A stretch of 64,000 bases of DNA from an uncultured Prevotellaceae bacterium (GCA_946404865.1 CAMJFC010000006.1:20984-84983), one strand, 5' to 3'; shown: positions 33,403 to 43,704, counted from the stretch's first letter. Notes: generated by a model from the sequence alone, not told the origin. A program made the numbers and translations.

Positions 33403-34479
33403 CTATTGGATGTCCTTTAAGAACAGCGTGTTCGGAGCCACATAGAGCTTTTTGAAATCGGCAGCGCAAGGCAGTTCGGGCGACGGTCCGAAATACTCCT
33501 CCTTATAATTTCTCCACATCAGGAAGTAACAGATGGGATAACGGTCCATGACCGGTTGAAGCACTCTTGTCCACCACGTGCTGTCGGGCATATTCTTAAG
33601 TCCGCACTCCGTGAGTGCGATAAGTTTGCCGTTTTTCTTGGCAAAGTCGGTGAGGAAGTCGAGGTCGGCTGTCACCTGTTTGACAAAATCCTCTTCCGTG
33701 CCCCATTGGTAGGCATCCTCGCCGATGAGCGTCACGCGGTCGTTACCTGGATAGCGTTTGAGGAACCGTTCCTCCGTCCAATTGCCGTCGAGGTTCGGCG
33801 AATAGCTCCACAACAGATTGTCGAGTCCCTCACCTTTGAGATAGTCCTGGAGCATCGTCCACAGTCCCAGGAACTCCTCGTCGGTGCAGAGTTTCTGTCC
33901 CCACCAGAACCACGAGCCATTGTTCTCATGCCATGGCCGGAAGATGACAGGCACCGGAGTTCCGTCATCGGTCTTGAGCGTCTTCAGGAAGTCGCCCACA
34001 CGAACCATCCATTGTTTGAATTTCTCGTGCTGGCTGCCCCCGGGAAGAATGTTTTTCACCACGGTCGTATCTTTCACATCCCATGCGTTGCCCCCGGTGA
34101 GCGGGTTTCTCGGATGCCAGCTGATGGTGACGATGCCACCATTGAGATAGTGTTTGACCACCTCATCGTGTATACGGGTGAACGGCACGCTGTCGAGGTT
34201 TTTGGCATCGCCCATCTCAATTCCCCCGAGGTCGAATCCCATAACAGCGGGATAGTCGCCCACAGTAGCAAAGATGTCGCATTTATCGGCATCCCATTCC
34301 CATGTCACACCATACATGGTGGCATCCTCGTGTCCACACATGTAACCTTTCTTCTGCAAAGAGTCAAGCCGAACCTGTAATTGTTCGGCCACAGTGACCG
34401 TTTTCTCCTGTTTCGGTGCAGAGCAAGCCGCAAATGCACAAGCAGCCAATACCATGCTATACAACAATTTCTTTTTCAT
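33403..34479 (-). CDS. GH26 beta-mannanase lipoprotein
   Basis: This 358-residue lipoprotein has signal MKKKLLYSMVLAACAFAAC (Cys19) and then one GH26 domain. The acid/base is Glu185 in FRPWHENNGSWFWWGQ, the nucleophile Glu291 in ALTECGL. Substrate-site aromatics are in VMGFDLGGIEMGD, ISWHPRNPLTGG and WSYSPN. A lipid anchor with no surface-export acidic signal (SAPKQEK) suggests either periplasmic or surface location. It lies 13 bases from the esterase gene and 68 bases from the next GH26. Endo-mannanase or mannobiohydrolase action cannot be told apart here. Confidence 0.94.
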   Translation of the reverse strand: MKKKLLYSMVLAACAFAACSAPKQEKTVTVAEQLQVRLDSLQKKGYMCGHEDATMYGVTWEWDADKCDIFATVGDYPAVMGFDLGGIEMGDAKNLDSVPFTRIHDEVVKHYLNGGIVTISWHPRNPLTGGNAWDVKDTTVVKNILPGGSQHEKFKQWMVRVGDFLKTLKTDDGTPVPVIFRPWHENNGSWFWWGQKLCTDEEFLGLWTMLQDYLKGEGLDNLLWSYSPNLDGNWTEERFLKRYPGNDRVTLIGEDAYQWGTEEDFVKQVTADLDFLTDFAKKNGKLIALTECGLKNMPDSTWWTRVLQPVMDRYPICYFLMWRNYKEEYFGPSPELPCAADFKKLYVAPNTLFLKDIQ

Positions 34480-34492
34480 TCTTTCAAGTGGT

Positions 34493-35773
34493 TTATCTGA
34501 GTTTCATTTGTTGCAGGAGCCAATTCTCCCATTCATCCCATTGCTCCTGGTACCAGAAGTGGGCCGTCATCTGATAGATGCTGAGCGTCTTGGGCGCCGT
34601 GACCACGTTGTAGGTGGCATAGGCAGCCGTCGGTGGCACCACATCATCATTGTATCCGAAGGAGAACCATCCCGGGCAGGTGATGCGCCGTGCGAAGTTG
34701 ACCCCGTCGTAATAGCGGGCACCCTCCACTTTTTTCATGTCCGGGTTTTTCACCCCATAGAAGTAATGCGGCCATCCGCAGGCCACGCCTTTGAGTGCCG
34801 ACTCATAATCACACATGGCATCATGCACCGGCGCGAAGAACGTGACACGCTTGTCGAGCGCAGCCACAGCGAGCGAGAGGAACCCGCCCTGTGAAGAGCC
34901 GGTGACACCCAGTTCGCGTCCGTTCCATTCGGGAAGAGAAGCAATAAAATCGACAGCACGTACAGCCCCTGTCACCACCCGCCTGTAATAGTTTTTCTCA
35001 GGTTGGTCGAGATTGGACTCCCAATAACCGTTGAGCGCCCCTTGGTTGAGGTTATCGTAAACACTCTGTTTCATGGTGACCGGAATGCCATGCACCCCTA
35101 TCTCGAGCGTGATAGCACCCTGAGAAGCCGTCCAGATGTCGCCACCGTATGGGCGGACGCCAGCACCAGGAACGCGCAACAAAGCAGGATATTTTCCTTC
35201 TTTCACCGGTACGCAGAGAATCGCATAAATGCGACTTCCCGGCCGGTTGTTGACGAAACTCACCTCATAGACATTCACATCCTTGGTGCATCGTTCGGGA
35301 AGGAGTTCCCGATGTGGGTCGAGGTCGTTGGCACGCGCCTCATCGAGCGCATTTTTCCAGAACTGGTCGAAGTCAGCAGGGCACTGTGTAGCCGGCAGCA
35401 GTTTCTCGGGAGAGAAGGCAGCCGTGCATGCGCCAACATAGTCCTTGCCCCCGACATGAGCCACCACACGAAGGCGGTAGAAACCCGGAGTCTTCATCGC
35501 TCCCGACCATTTCATCGTTCCGTCTTTGAGAGTGACCCCTTGTTTTTTAACATCGGGGTACATCTCAGGGCCAGCCTCAAAGTCAATGACAGCATTGTCG
35601 ATGAGCGTGCCCGAGCGGAACACATTGACCACGAAATTGGCTTTTTCGCCCACCTTGTAGTTCCAGTCTTGATGGTCGGGTGTGACGGTGACCGTAATAT
35701 TGTTGCCTCTGATTTGCGCCATCATGGGCAATGCGAGCAACAAGGATAGAAGGATGATATTAAGACGTTTCAC
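34493..35773 (-). CDS. CE7-like acetyl esterase (AXE1 family) with N-terminal Ig-like domain
   Basis: This 426-residue secreted protein has a signal peptide 1-20 (LPMMAQ) and an Ig-like domain (about 22-120). The alpha/beta-hydrolase domain of the AXE1/CE7 type has nucleophile Ser294 in VTGSSQGGFL, acid in FGYNDDVVPP (about 377) and His in MTAHFWYQ (about 408). CE7 enzymes remove acetyl groups from oligosaccharides; in this locus the likely substrate is acetylated mannan or glucomannan fragments, which must be deacetylated before GH26 and epimerase action. That substrate is inferred from context. Confidence 0.88.
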   Translation of the reverse strand: MKRLNIILLSLLLALPMMAQIRGNNITVTVTPDHQDWNYKVGEKANFVVNVFRSGTLIDNAVIDFEAGPEMYPDVKKQGVTLKDGTMKWSGAMKTPGFYRLRVVAHVGGKDYVGACTAAFSPEKLLPATQCPADFDQFWKNALDEARANDLDPHRELLPERCTKDVNVYEVSFVNNRPGSRIYAILCVPVKEGKYPALLRVPGAGVRPYGGDIWTASQGAITLEIGVHGIPVTMKQSVYDNLNQGALNGYWESNLDQPEKNYYRRVVTGAVRAVDFIASLPEWNGRELGVTGSSQGGFLSLAVAALDKRVTFFAPVHDAMCDYESALKGVACGWPHYFYGVKNPDMKKVEGARYYDGVNFARRITCPGWFSFGYNDDVVPPTAAYATYNVVTAPKTLSIYQMTAHFWYQEQWDEWENWLLQQMKLR

Positions 35774-35824
35774 TGGTTTGAGATTTGAATGCTAATTATA
35801 TTTGAATTACAGACCCCACCCCTG

Positions 35825-35846
35825 CCCCTCCCCTTGAAGGGAGGGG
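35825..35846. repeat. CCCCTCCC-CTTGAA-GGGAGGGG hairpin in the mannan operon
   Basis: An 8-base-pair stem with a 6-base loop in the 111-base gap between the surface GH26 gene and the esterase gene. There is no T run, so on the operon transcript it may be a processing or mRNA-stability element or a dispersed repeat. Confidence 0.5.
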
Positions 35847-35884
35847 AGCGGGCTGACGCCGTAGCGACAGAAGGGGTTATTTCA

Positions 35885-37369
35885 TTACTTAAAGCTTGGC
35901 ACTTGGTCGCGTGTGACAGCGATGGGCGAGGTCATCCATTCTTTCAAGAATTCCTCGGTGTTGTATGCACTGTTGATGTAGGGAGTACCATTAGCATCCT
36001 GTCCATACCACGGCATAGCCCAGCTCCAGAACGCACCTTCGGAGAGCATGTTCTTCCATCCGGGCAACGCGTCACCCTCACTGAAGGCGATGATTTTCTT
36101 ACCGCCCGTGATATTACGCAGTGCATCGAACTGGTCGCCAAGTGAAGCGTGATACTCATTCGTCTTATCTCCATGATAGTAGTCGCGCGCGATGATATCT
36201 ACATACTCATCGCCAGGATACCAATCGCTGTCATCACCTGCATCCGGGTCATTGGGGTCAATACCCTCTGATGTCCACACCCAAAGCACGTTGTTGACAC
36301 CTTTCTCCTTGAAGCGGTCGAACATCATCTGCCACAGTTTCTTAAACTGTACCGGGCCACTTGCCCCCCACCAGAACCAAGCCGTTCCAGAGCCTCCGTA
36401 TTTGCCGTAGTTTCCACGGGCCTCGTGGAGGGGACGCCACAGCACAGGAATACCTTTCTCCTGCAGCTGCAACAGATAGCCCGCAATGATGTCGATGTCG
36501 CGCAGAGCATGGGTATATTCCCATCTGTTGGAACGTGTAGCGTTTCTTGCGGTAAAGTCCGTCTGGTCAGGTCTGATGACATAACTGTTGTAATTATTCT
36601 CTTGAGCCTGTGATGGCGGTACATTCCAATGCCACATACACGACACGATGCCGCCTTCGTTAGCCCAATCCTCCACCACCTTCGTATTGGTATAATCAAT
36701 CCAATTTGAAGGATTCAGCGGTTTACTGAAATAGAAGTGAATGAAGTCGAAGGTGTTGATGGCCGGGTATTTTCCTGTGATTTGATACATGGCCTCTGCA
36801 TTCTCCGTATTCCAGTTTACGTTGGCAATAGCAGCAGTGAGCATCTTCTTACCGAAGTTCTCCTTGAGGTAGTTGTAGAGCGCCACCGTTTCGGAAGTAG
36901 CATTGGGATTGACAGGGGCCTCAGCGATATTGAAGAGCGTCGGGTCAAACGCATTGACAATCATCGTTGAGAACGAGAATTTATAATCGCTGGCGAAGTC
37001 GTATAACTCATCGCGCACCGAAGGTTTATGCACTTGGACGGTATAGGTGGTATTTCCCTTCAGTTCATAAGGAATAATCAGCTGATTACCCTCGGCCCTC
37101 ACCTCCACATCTTCATCGAGGAAGACACCGTTGACGCTGATTGTAGTGTGAGGCGGAATGAAGATATTTTTGTCGTATGTGACAACAATCTGTTTGAGTG
37201 TATCGACATCCACGGCATCAGCCTCCGGGAAAGTGGACACCACTTGTGGTGCCACGCCGGTAAACCGTGTGGGGTCATATCCTGCTGCTTCGCCCTTATC
37301 ATCGTCGCCACAAGCGGTGAAGAGCGTCATGGCGAGAGCGGAAAGGAAGAAATATTTGATCTTTTTCAT
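35885..37369 (-). CDS. GH26 mannanase lipoprotein with SbsA-like Ig domain, probably surface-exposed
   Basis: I use ATG 37369, which begins the lipoprotein signal MKKIKYFFLSALAMTLFTAC (Cys20), and not the upstream in-frame ATG at 37420. Acidic residues follow the Cys (GDDDKGE), the surface-export signal of Bacteroidetes. Then comes a Big_5/SbsA Ig-like domain (about 37-135; VVSTFPEADAVDVDTLKQIV) and a GH26 domain (about 155-490), with acid/base Glu316 in WRPLHEARGNYGKYGG and nucleophile Glu431 in IAFSEGD. It diverges from the two smaller GH26 paralogues. Length 494. Location right after the SusCD and glycan-binding genes fits the surface endo-mannanase of the locus. Confidence 0.93.
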   Translation of the reverse strand: MKKIKYFFLSALAMTLFTACGDDDKGEAAGYDPTRFTGVAPQVVSTFPEADAVDVDTLKQIVVTYDKNIFIPPHTTISVNGVFLDEDVEVRAEGNQLIIPYELKGNTTYTVQVHKPSVRDELYDFASDYKFSFSTMIVNAFDPTLFNIAEAPVNPNATSETVALYNYLKENFGKKMLTAAIANVNWNTENAEAMYQITGKYPAINTFDFIHFYFSKPLNPSNWIDYTNTKVVEDWANEGGIVSCMWHWNVPPSQAQENNYNSYVIRPDQTDFTARNATRSNRWEYTHALRDIDIIAGYLLQLQEKGIPVLWRPLHEARGNYGKYGGSGTAWFWWGASGPVQFKKLWQMMFDRFKEKGVNNVLWVWTSEGIDPNDPDAGDDSDWYPGDEYVDIIARDYYHGDKTNEYHASLGDQFDALRNITGGKKIIAFSEGDALPGWKNMLSEGAFWSWAMPWYGQDANGTPYINSAYNTEEFLKEWMTSPIAVTRDQVPSFK

Positions 37370-37383
37370 GATGCAATGATATT

Positions 37384-38649
37384 TTAATATTGTTTCGGTT
37401 CGATTCTGAATTGTCCCCATGCGTGGTCAACCGTCCAGGGCGATTCACCATCGACGGGATTCGGCTGTAGCACAAACTCGAGGCTCACCCATGCTTCTTC
37501 AAGTGGCAGCTGGTGGTTTTCATCAAACATAGAATTGAGCGGCATCGCAACGGTCATCCAATGGCCATAGGTATTGGTAATGCCAAATTCGGAGATGGGG
37601 TCGTACTGGCGTCTTGGGTCACCTCCATTCAAAGTGAGGCAATAACCGCCGTTTTGAGCACCATTGAGTCCGTTGTCGCCATATGAGTAATAGGGGTTGT
37701 TGGAATTGGTCCACACTTCGAATTTCATCACATAATTCTCAGGATGTTCAGCAGCGTCTTTCCAGCGCCAGTTGCACCCGAATCCCGTAGAATTCCAGTC
37801 CCAAGCGGCAAAGGTGCCCGTCACTCTCAAGAATCCGAAGCCGAGATATTCCGGTCCGCCGTTTCCGCCGGTGGTTACGAGTGATTTACCCCAATCGTTC
37901 CACCATCCCAAGTCGCCGCTGAAATCGCCGAACATGAGTTGGTCGGTCATCCGATACGGAATGGTTTTGGAGAAATTCTCCCCCTTTTCAACCCACGAGA
38001 AAGTGATGAGCGAGTTGTCGGGGCAATCCTCGGGAATGATGATACCCGTATAGCTCTCCGTACAAGAGTCCGTCTTGATCACCTCTCTATATCCCGCCGC
38101 CTCGTTGGTAATGGTGATAGAAGCCGTGGAAGCGTCAGTGGTGTCGTTAAACTCGTAGAGGTCGAAGAAATCGCCTTTGACCCTCACCTCATTGCCTTGA
38201 AGCACGAACTCATTTTCCAAGCCTTCCAATTCCAGATGAGGAATCGTGACATTGAAATCGACGACAGCTTTACCCTGTTCCGTCTCATATTCCAATTTTC
38301 CTGTTTCCATCTCCGGCACCACCCTTGGGATGCGAATCCATGAAGAGTTGCTCTCAGCATAGATTTGTCTGACATCGACGTCGATACCATTGATCACCAC
38401 TCTCTTCGGATGGCTGAGGTTCTGTCCTTGCACCCTGATGAACTGCTTCAACACCGCCACATTGATGGGTGTTGATTGGTCCGCATCGGGCATGGCATCA
38501 TAAACGGCAGCGATAGCAGGTGCTCCATCGTTGTGGAAGAGGTCTTCCACACCATCCTGATATTTCACGACATCGCTACAAGCCGACATCAGCGCAATAG
38601 CGAGCACCGCGATTGAACATATACTCAATATTTTTGTTTTCATAATCAT
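37384..38649 (-). CDS. Surface glycan-binding lipoprotein (SGBP, IPT/TIG type)
   Basis: The start is ATG 38649 or 38643 (MKTKILSICSIAVLAIALMS, then AC); earlier starts lie in susD. The lipobox is LMSAC. The roughly 420-residue protein has IPT/TIG-like domains (about 40-125, FIRVQGQNLSHPKRVVINGI; about 135-215, NEFVLQGNEVRVKGDFFDLY). A C-terminal ligand domain with many Trp and Tyr (GWWNDWGKSLVTTGGNGG; CNWRWKDAAEHPENYVMKFE) ends it. This is the third gene after SusC-SusD and corresponds to the SusE/SGBP-B position, presenting mannan chains to the surface mannanase and SusCD. Confidence 0.88.
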   Translation of the reverse strand: MIMKTKILSICSIAVLAIALMSACSDVVKYQDGVEDLFHNDGAPAIAAVYDAMPDADQSTPINVAVLKQFIRVQGQNLSHPKRVVINGIDVDVRQIYAESNSSWIRIPRVVPEMETGKLEYETEQGKAVVDFNVTIPHLELEGLENEFVLQGNEVRVKGDFFDLYEFNDTTDASTASITITNEAAGYREVIKTDSCTESYTGIIIPEDCPDNSLITFSWVEKGENFSKTIPYRMTDQLMFGDFSGDLGWWNDWGKSLVTTGGNGGPEYLGFGFLRVTGTFAAWDWNSTGFGCNWRWKDAAEHPENYVMKFEVWTNSNNPYYSYGDNGLNGAQNGGYCLTLNGGDPRRQYDPISEFGITNTYGHWMTVAMPLNSMFDENHQLPLEEAWVSLEFVLQPNPVDGESPWTVDHAWGQFRIEPKQY

Positions 38650-38666
38650 ATCGTTGAAAAGGTGAA

Positions 38667-40442
38667 TTAGTTCCATCCAGGATTATTTTCGGTGATATTG
38701 GGGTTAGCCACCATTTCCTTTTCAGGAATGGGATAAAGAAGATTCCTCTCCGTGCGGAGTTTGCTGTTGCCGGCGTCATCCTGGTGGTTTTCCTCCGGTG
38801 TGCCCTTATTAACCACGATAGCATTCATCGCATCGAGATAGATACCCCATCTGATGAGGTCCCATCTGCGGTCGCCCTCACAAGCGAATTCTTTAGCACG
38901 CTCCTCGATGATGGCGCTTCTCAGTGCCGTTTTACCCGGAGAAGCACTCATAAGCGTAGCGTTACTTCTCTGTCTTACCTTATTCAGGTAATTGACGGCC
39001 TCGGCATCATTTCCGAGTTCATTCTCAGCCTCAGCATAAATGAGCATGACGTCTGCATAGCGGAGGAATGCCCACTGCGAGTCGGCATAATCGGTCGATT
39101 TGTTCAACACATCATCATACTTGGTGGTGAAAGCCAGGCACTCCGACGATTGGTTGTATTGGTATGACAAGCCTGTAGCCTTGTACTCCTCAGCCTGTTC
39201 CACCCATTCGCCCATCTGCGTGACGCCCTGCACTTTCTCCGACCAGCTCTGCGGATAGTAGAAGCAACCGTTGTATTCCTCTTGATAGTAGTATCTCCAG
39301 AAGTGCCGCACACCCTGCGTGATGCGATAGTCTTGGTCATCGAAGAGCGAGTACCAGTTGTTGGTGCATCCCACCCATCCACCAGACTGCAGGAAATTGG
39401 GGTTAGCGGTCGTGCTGTAGCCCGAGTAGAACGAGTGAATCTGAGTACGATACTTGGTGTCGCCATCAAGGCTTTGAATGGCCCACATAAACTCAGATGC
39501 ATCTCTGTTTGAGCGTTTCCAAAGGTTGCTGTATTCAGATAGCTCGTAGGGTCCGTATTGTCCGTCGATGACTTTTTTCGCCCATTCAGCGGCTTTAGCA
39601 TAGAGGTCTTGCGCATCCATATTCTCATAACCAGCAACCGCTTGTTTGTTGAACGTCTCGGCTGTAGGAGCGCGATAGATTTGCACGGATTCGCCTTGGT
39701 AGGTGACATTCTCATAAGGAGCGCCCGTGCGAACAGTAACCTGTGTGCCAGCGGGCATGGCAGCCGAAGCCATCGTGGCATACACCTTGGCCAGCAGTCC
39801 AGCGGCTGAACCTGCAGAGACGTGACCTGGTTGGTAATTGGCATTGTCCCTGTTATACATCAGTTGGGCAGCCTCGGTGAGCATCTGTATGATATGGTCG
39901 TAAATCTCGGCCACGGGCACCCTTCCTCCATACGCATCTTCGCCATTGGCCACATCAGTGGACATGTAGGGAATCGGACCGTAAGCCCTGACGAGGAGGA
40001 AATAACAGAATGCCTTTTGGAAGAGCAGTTCGCCGATGGCATTGTTCTTATACCCTTCATCGACGCTCGTCATCTGTCGGATATACCTCTCGGCCACATT
40101 CGCATCGTTAATCAGGTTATAAGGTCCGGCCCACATTTTTTGCAGCGACTCTTCACCTTGGAAGTTGCCGGCACCGAGTTTACCGAGCAGCCATGAGGGT
40201 CCAGAGATATAGTCGGCGTCGAGTTCGAGCACACGCGGGAACTCACCCCAGCAGAACATATCGTAGAGCCAGTTGCTGTAAACACCGTTAATCCATTCAT
40301 CCACTGCCTCTTTGGAATCACCGAGTTGGTCCGGCCCGATGAAGCTCTTTGGTTCCTCTTGCAACCAGTCATTGCAAGATGTGGCGGTCAATGCCCCGGC
40401 AGTGCAAATTAATGCTGTATAAATATATTTTTTCAGTTTCAT
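38667..40442 (-). CDS. susD: SusD-family glycan-binding lipoprotein
   Basis: This 591-residue SusD/RagB protein has a lipoprotein signal (TAGALTATSC, Cys23). The SusD N-terminal segment NDWLQEEPKSF follows, then TPR helices (ELLFQKAFCYFLLVRAYGPI, AEWAKKVIDGQYG). The C-terminal RagB part (QWAFLRYADVMLIYAEAENE; IIEERAKEFACEGDRRWDLI; LYPIPEKEM) is intact. It forms the lid of the SusC transporter and binds mannan oligosaccharides at the cell surface. It starts 12 bases after susC. Confidence 0.96.
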   Translation of the reverse strand: MKLKKYIYTALICTAGALTATSCNDWLQEEPKSFIGPDQLGDSKEAVDEWINGVYSNWLYDMFCWGEFPRVLELDADYISGPSWLLGKLGAGNFQGEESLQKMWAGPYNLINDANVAERYIRQMTSVDEGYKNNAIGELLFQKAFCYFLLVRAYGPIPYMSTDVANGEDAYGGRVPVAEIYDHIIQMLTEAAQLMYNRDNANYQPGHVSAGSAAGLLAKVYATMASAAMPAGTQVTVRTGAPYENVTYQGESVQIYRAPTAETFNKQAVAGYENMDAQDLYAKAAEWAKKVIDGQYGPYELSEYSNLWKRSNRDASEFMWAIQSLDGDTKYRTQIHSFYSGYSTTANPNFLQSGGWVGCTNNWYSLFDDQDYRITQGVRHFWRYYYQEEYNGCFYYPQSWSEKVQGVTQMGEWVEQAEEYKATGLSYQYNQSSECLAFTTKYDDVLNKSTDYADSQWAFLRYADVMLIYAEAENELGNDAEAVNYLNKVRQRSNATLMSASPGKTALRSAIIEERAKEFACEGDRRWDLIRWGIYLDAMNAIVVNKGTPEENHQDDAGNSKLRTERNLLYPIPEKEMVANPNITENNPGWN

Positions 40443-40454
40443 AGTTGAATCACA

Positions 40455-43400
40455 TTAGAAAGTTACACCGAGACTAAAAGTAAAGGTACGTGAAGCGGGA
40501 TAGGAGTAAATATCTACACCTCTACGAGAAGAGTCGCTACTACCGAAAGCATTCACATCGGGATCGTACCAGCTGTAGTTGGTGATGGTAAACACATTGG
40601 TTGCAGCAAACGAGAAACGCAGTGCGTCAATCCCTTTAAGCGGTCTGATCCAATTATAGGTCAGGCTGATGTTCTTCAGTTTGAGATAGCTGCCATTCTC
40701 CACATATCTGTCGCTGAGCAGGAACGTACGTTGGTTGCCATAAGACGGCATGGGCCATTTGGCGCTCTCGTAGTTTTCGGCCGTCCATCTGTGATCATAG
40801 GCATCGCGTGGGATGTTACCGATATTACCCAGCGAGATGTCCATGAGGTTACCATTGAACATGTCGCCGCCTTGTGAGCCTTGGAACATGAAGCTGAGCG
40901 TCAGGTTCTTCCAAGTGACATTGTTGGTGAAGCCATAAACGAAATCAGGGTTGGTGTCGCCGATGATGGTTCTGTCGTTCTCGGCGTCAATCCTGCCATC
41001 TCCGTTAAGGTCGCGGTATCTGATTTCACCCACGATATTGGTACCACCGGCACCGAGTCCGGGGTGAGCCACGGTCTCAGCATCAGTATCATAGAATCCG
41101 TCTTCCACATATCCATAGATGGCACCGATGGGGCATCCGTTACGTTGGATGAAGACCTGGTCTGCACCATACCAGAGCGTATTGGCGAACTGGTCGCCTT
41201 GGAGTCCACCGATTTCATTCTTGTTGAACGAGATGTTGGCATTGAAATCCCAGTGCCAGTCGCTGGTGTCAATCACCTTATAATCCAATGTCATCTCCAA
41301 TCCCTCGTTATACACGTTGCCGCTGTTGGTGATTTTATTGGAGAAACCCGTGTGCATCGGGATGATGACGTTTTGCAGCAGGTCACGAGTCTTCTTATGG
41401 TAATAATCAATGGTGAAGGTGAGTCGGTTGTTGAAGAATCCGAAGTCGATACCGGCATTCCACTGTGCCGTTGTTTCCCATTTCAGGTCAGGATCAACGG
41501 GTCCTCTCCACGACTCTTGAGCCGCGCCACTGACGAGCGACCCGTTGAAGGGATAGTTGGCTGTGTCGAGATGTGGCAGTGTGCTGTATGCGCCAATGCC
41601 TTGGTTACCCGTCTCACCATACGACACACGGAATTTCAAGTTGGAGAAGATGTTGAGGTCTTTGATGAACTTCTCCTCAGAAGCACGCCAGGCGAGCGCC
41701 CCTGAAAGGAACGTAGCCCATTTGTGCTTGTCAGTAAATTTAGAAGAGCCGTCGGAACGCACACTGACCGTAGCCAGGTATTTCTCCTGCAAGGTGTAAT
41801 TGACACGTCCGAGGAAAGACACCAGTCTCTGCTCGCCGATATCACTTCTTGGTTCATCGACAGAGAGCGCCCTGCCCACACTGAAGTCCTTGGTCAGGTC
41901 ATCGGGGAAATTGGAGTATCCCTGTGAGAAGTTGTCCCACTTACCCGTCTCAAAGGTGAAAGCACCCATGACATTCAGTTTGTGAATATCACGGAAGGTC
42001 TTGTCGAACGTGACAATTGACTCAGCGGTGAGGCTTTTCCATATATTAGAAGCCTTGCTGGCCTTACCGTTGGTCGGCGACTTACCTTCCTGGGTGTGAC
42101 GGTCGTAATAACTGCCACGGTGTGAGTCATTGTAAGAAAGACCGAGGTTCTGTCTGAACTTCAGGAACGAGAAGGGTTTCACCTCGAAGAACGAACTGCT
42201 GAACCAGTTGATGGCGTCGAGTTGGTCTTTGGTGTTTTTCACATAAGCTGCGGGGTTGGCAGCGAGCCAGTTGAGGTCATCAGCCTGTGTGGTATCCATA
42301 TTGGGCCCATAGGTGGGCGGGAAGATGAGTGCCGAGCGGACGACACCCGTATTATAATTGAGTGTGTTGGCGAATTTTGTAGTAGAGTTGGTGAAACTGG
42401 TGTTGGTACCGATTTCCAGCCAGTCATACACCTTACGTGCGATATTCACACGGAGAGAGTAGCGCTCATAACCAGAGTTTTTGATGATACCATCCTGGTT
42501 GGCATAGTTTCCGGAGAACGAATAATAGCCCTTGTCGCTACCACCGCTGACGCTGAGGTTATAGTCCTGCGTCCAAGCCGTTTGGAAGATTTCATCCTGC
42601 CAGTCGGCGATATCGATGAGTGTAGAGTTGCCATACTCATCGTAGAACCACTGGGAATGAGCGTAATCCTCCGGTGCCCCCGTATATTTACCCGTGGTAT
42701 AATCGATGTGGCCGTTGAGATACTGATAGCCCCACTTACCGGGATACGCCGGGTTGGTGTTCTTCGAGTTCTGATAGATGGCATCATTTTCGATTTGCTC
42801 ATTCTGGTATCTCGCATAGGTGACGGGGTCGAGCATATCGATTTTCTTTGAGATGTGCTGCACACCCCACGAGCCGTTGAACTCAACAACGGGTTTTCCT
42901 GTCCTACCCTTCTTGGTTGTGATGATGACCACACCGTTAGCGCCACGAGAGCCGTAGATAGCCGTGGCTGAAGCATCTTTCAGAATTTCGATGTTCTCGA
43001 TGTCATGCGGGTTAATGAAACTGAGGGGGTTGGACTGTTGTTCCGAACCAGTGGCCGTATTACCGGGTGTTGAACCTGTCTCAAAAGGCACACCATCGAC
43101 GATGAACAGAGGCTGCGATGAGGTGGTAAACGAGTTGGCGCCACGCACCACGATACTCATGCCACCGCCCGGAGCGCCATCGCTTTGCTGGATATTAACG
43201 CCGGCCACCTTACCCTGCATACCGTGAGCAAGGTCGAGAGCGCCACCCTTCATCAGGTCATCACCTCTGAGTTGTCCGAGCGCTCCGGAGAGGTCACTTT
43301 TCTTCATCGTACCGTAACCTACCACCACCACTTCATCCATGATATTGGTGTCTTCCTTCATGATGACTTGGACGTTGGCTTTTCCGGCTACGTTGACCGT

Positions 43401-43640
43401 TTGTGATGTGTATCCCACGCTTGAAACCACGATTCGTGTTTTCCCGGCAGGCATCGTGATGGTAAAGTGACCGTCGATGTCAGTCACGGTGCCTGTCTGC
43501 GTACCTTCCACCACAATGGTTGCCCCGATCATCGGCTCATTGTTTGTGGCACCATCGAGGACAGTACCCCTGAGCTGCGTCTGGGCAAAGAGCTGGCAAC
43601 TCATGAGGAGTGCCGCCCATAGCATAATGATTTTTTTCAT
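40455..43640 (-). CDS. susC: SusC-family TonB-dependent glycan importer
   Basis: This 1061-residue protein has a signal peptide (1-19, QLFAQ) and a CarboxypepD_reg-like domain (about 22-100; IVVEGTQTGTVTDIDGHFTI). A TonB box region DEVVVVGYGTMKKSDLSGAL lies near 108-127, the plug about 128-235 (VVRGANSFTTSSQPLFIVDG, IYGSRGANGVVIITTKKG), then a 22-strand barrel ending in FTFSLGVTF with terminal Phe. It imports mannan oligosaccharides with SusD. The preceding 108-base gap holds a -7 box (43697-43704), so susC can start its own transcript apart from the GH5 gene. Confidence 0.97.
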   Translation of the reverse strand: MKKIIMLWAALLMSCQLFAQTQLRGTVLDGATNNEPMIGATIVVEGTQTGTVTDIDGHFTITMPAGKTRIVVSSVGYTSQTVNVAGKANVQVIMKEDTNIMDEVVVVGYGTMKKSDLSGALGQLRGDDLMKGGALDLAHGMQGKVAGVNIQQSDGAPGGGMSIVVRGANSFTTSSQPLFIVDGVPFETGSTPGNTATGSEQQSNPLSFINPHDIENIEILKDASATAIYGSRGANGVVIITTKKGRTGKPVVEFNGSWGVQHISKKIDMLDPVTYARYQNEQIENDAIYQNSKNTNPAYPGKWGYQYLNGHIDYTTGKYTGAPEDYAHSQWFYDEYGNSTLIDIADWQDEIFQTAWTQDYNLSVSGGSDKGYYSFSGNYANQDGIIKNSGYERYSLRVNIARKVYDWLEIGTNTSFTNSTTKFANTLNYNTGVVRSALIFPPTYGPNMDTTQADDLNWLAANPAAYVKNTKDQLDAINWFSSSFFEVKPFSFLKFRQNLGLSYNDSHRGSYYDRHTQEGKSPTNGKASKASNIWKSLTAESIVTFDKTFRDIHKLNVMGAFTFETGKWDNFSQGYSNFPDDLTKDFSVGRALSVDEPRSDIGEQRLVSFLGRVNYTLQEKYLATVSVRSDGSSKFTDKHKWATFLSGALAWRASEEKFIKDLNIFSNLKFRVSYGETGNQGIGAYSTLPHLDTANYPFNGSLVSGAAQESWRGPVDPDLKWETTAQWNAGIDFGFFNNRLTFTIDYYHKKTRDLLQNVIIPMHTGFSNKITNSGNVYNEGLEMTLDYKVIDTSDWHWDFNANISFNKNEIGGLQGDQFANTLWYGADQVFIQRNGCPIGAIYGYVEDGFYDTDAETVAHPGLGAGGTNIVGEIRYRDLNGDGRIDAENDRTIIGDTNPDFVYGFTNNVTWKNLTLSFMFQGSQGGDMFNGNLMDISLGNIGNIPRDAYDHRWTAENYESAKWPMPSYGNQRTFLLSDRYVENGSYLKLKNISLTYNWIRPLKGIDALRFSFAATNVFTITNYSWYDPDVNAFGSSDSSRRGVDIYSYPASRTFTFSLGVTF

Positions 43641-43696
43641 GTTTTTGGTTTTAGGTCTTATTTAAGAATTAACAGTTTGTATTTCAAATTGCGCTG

Positions 43697-43704
43697 CAAA
43701 GTTA
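43697..43704 (-). promoter_or_regulatory. -7 element upstream of susC
   Basis: Minus strand TAACTTTG followed by CAGCGC, 57 bases before the susC ATG (43640). The -33 region is poor, as is common for promoters that need an activator. No operator repeat is evident. Confidence 0.5.
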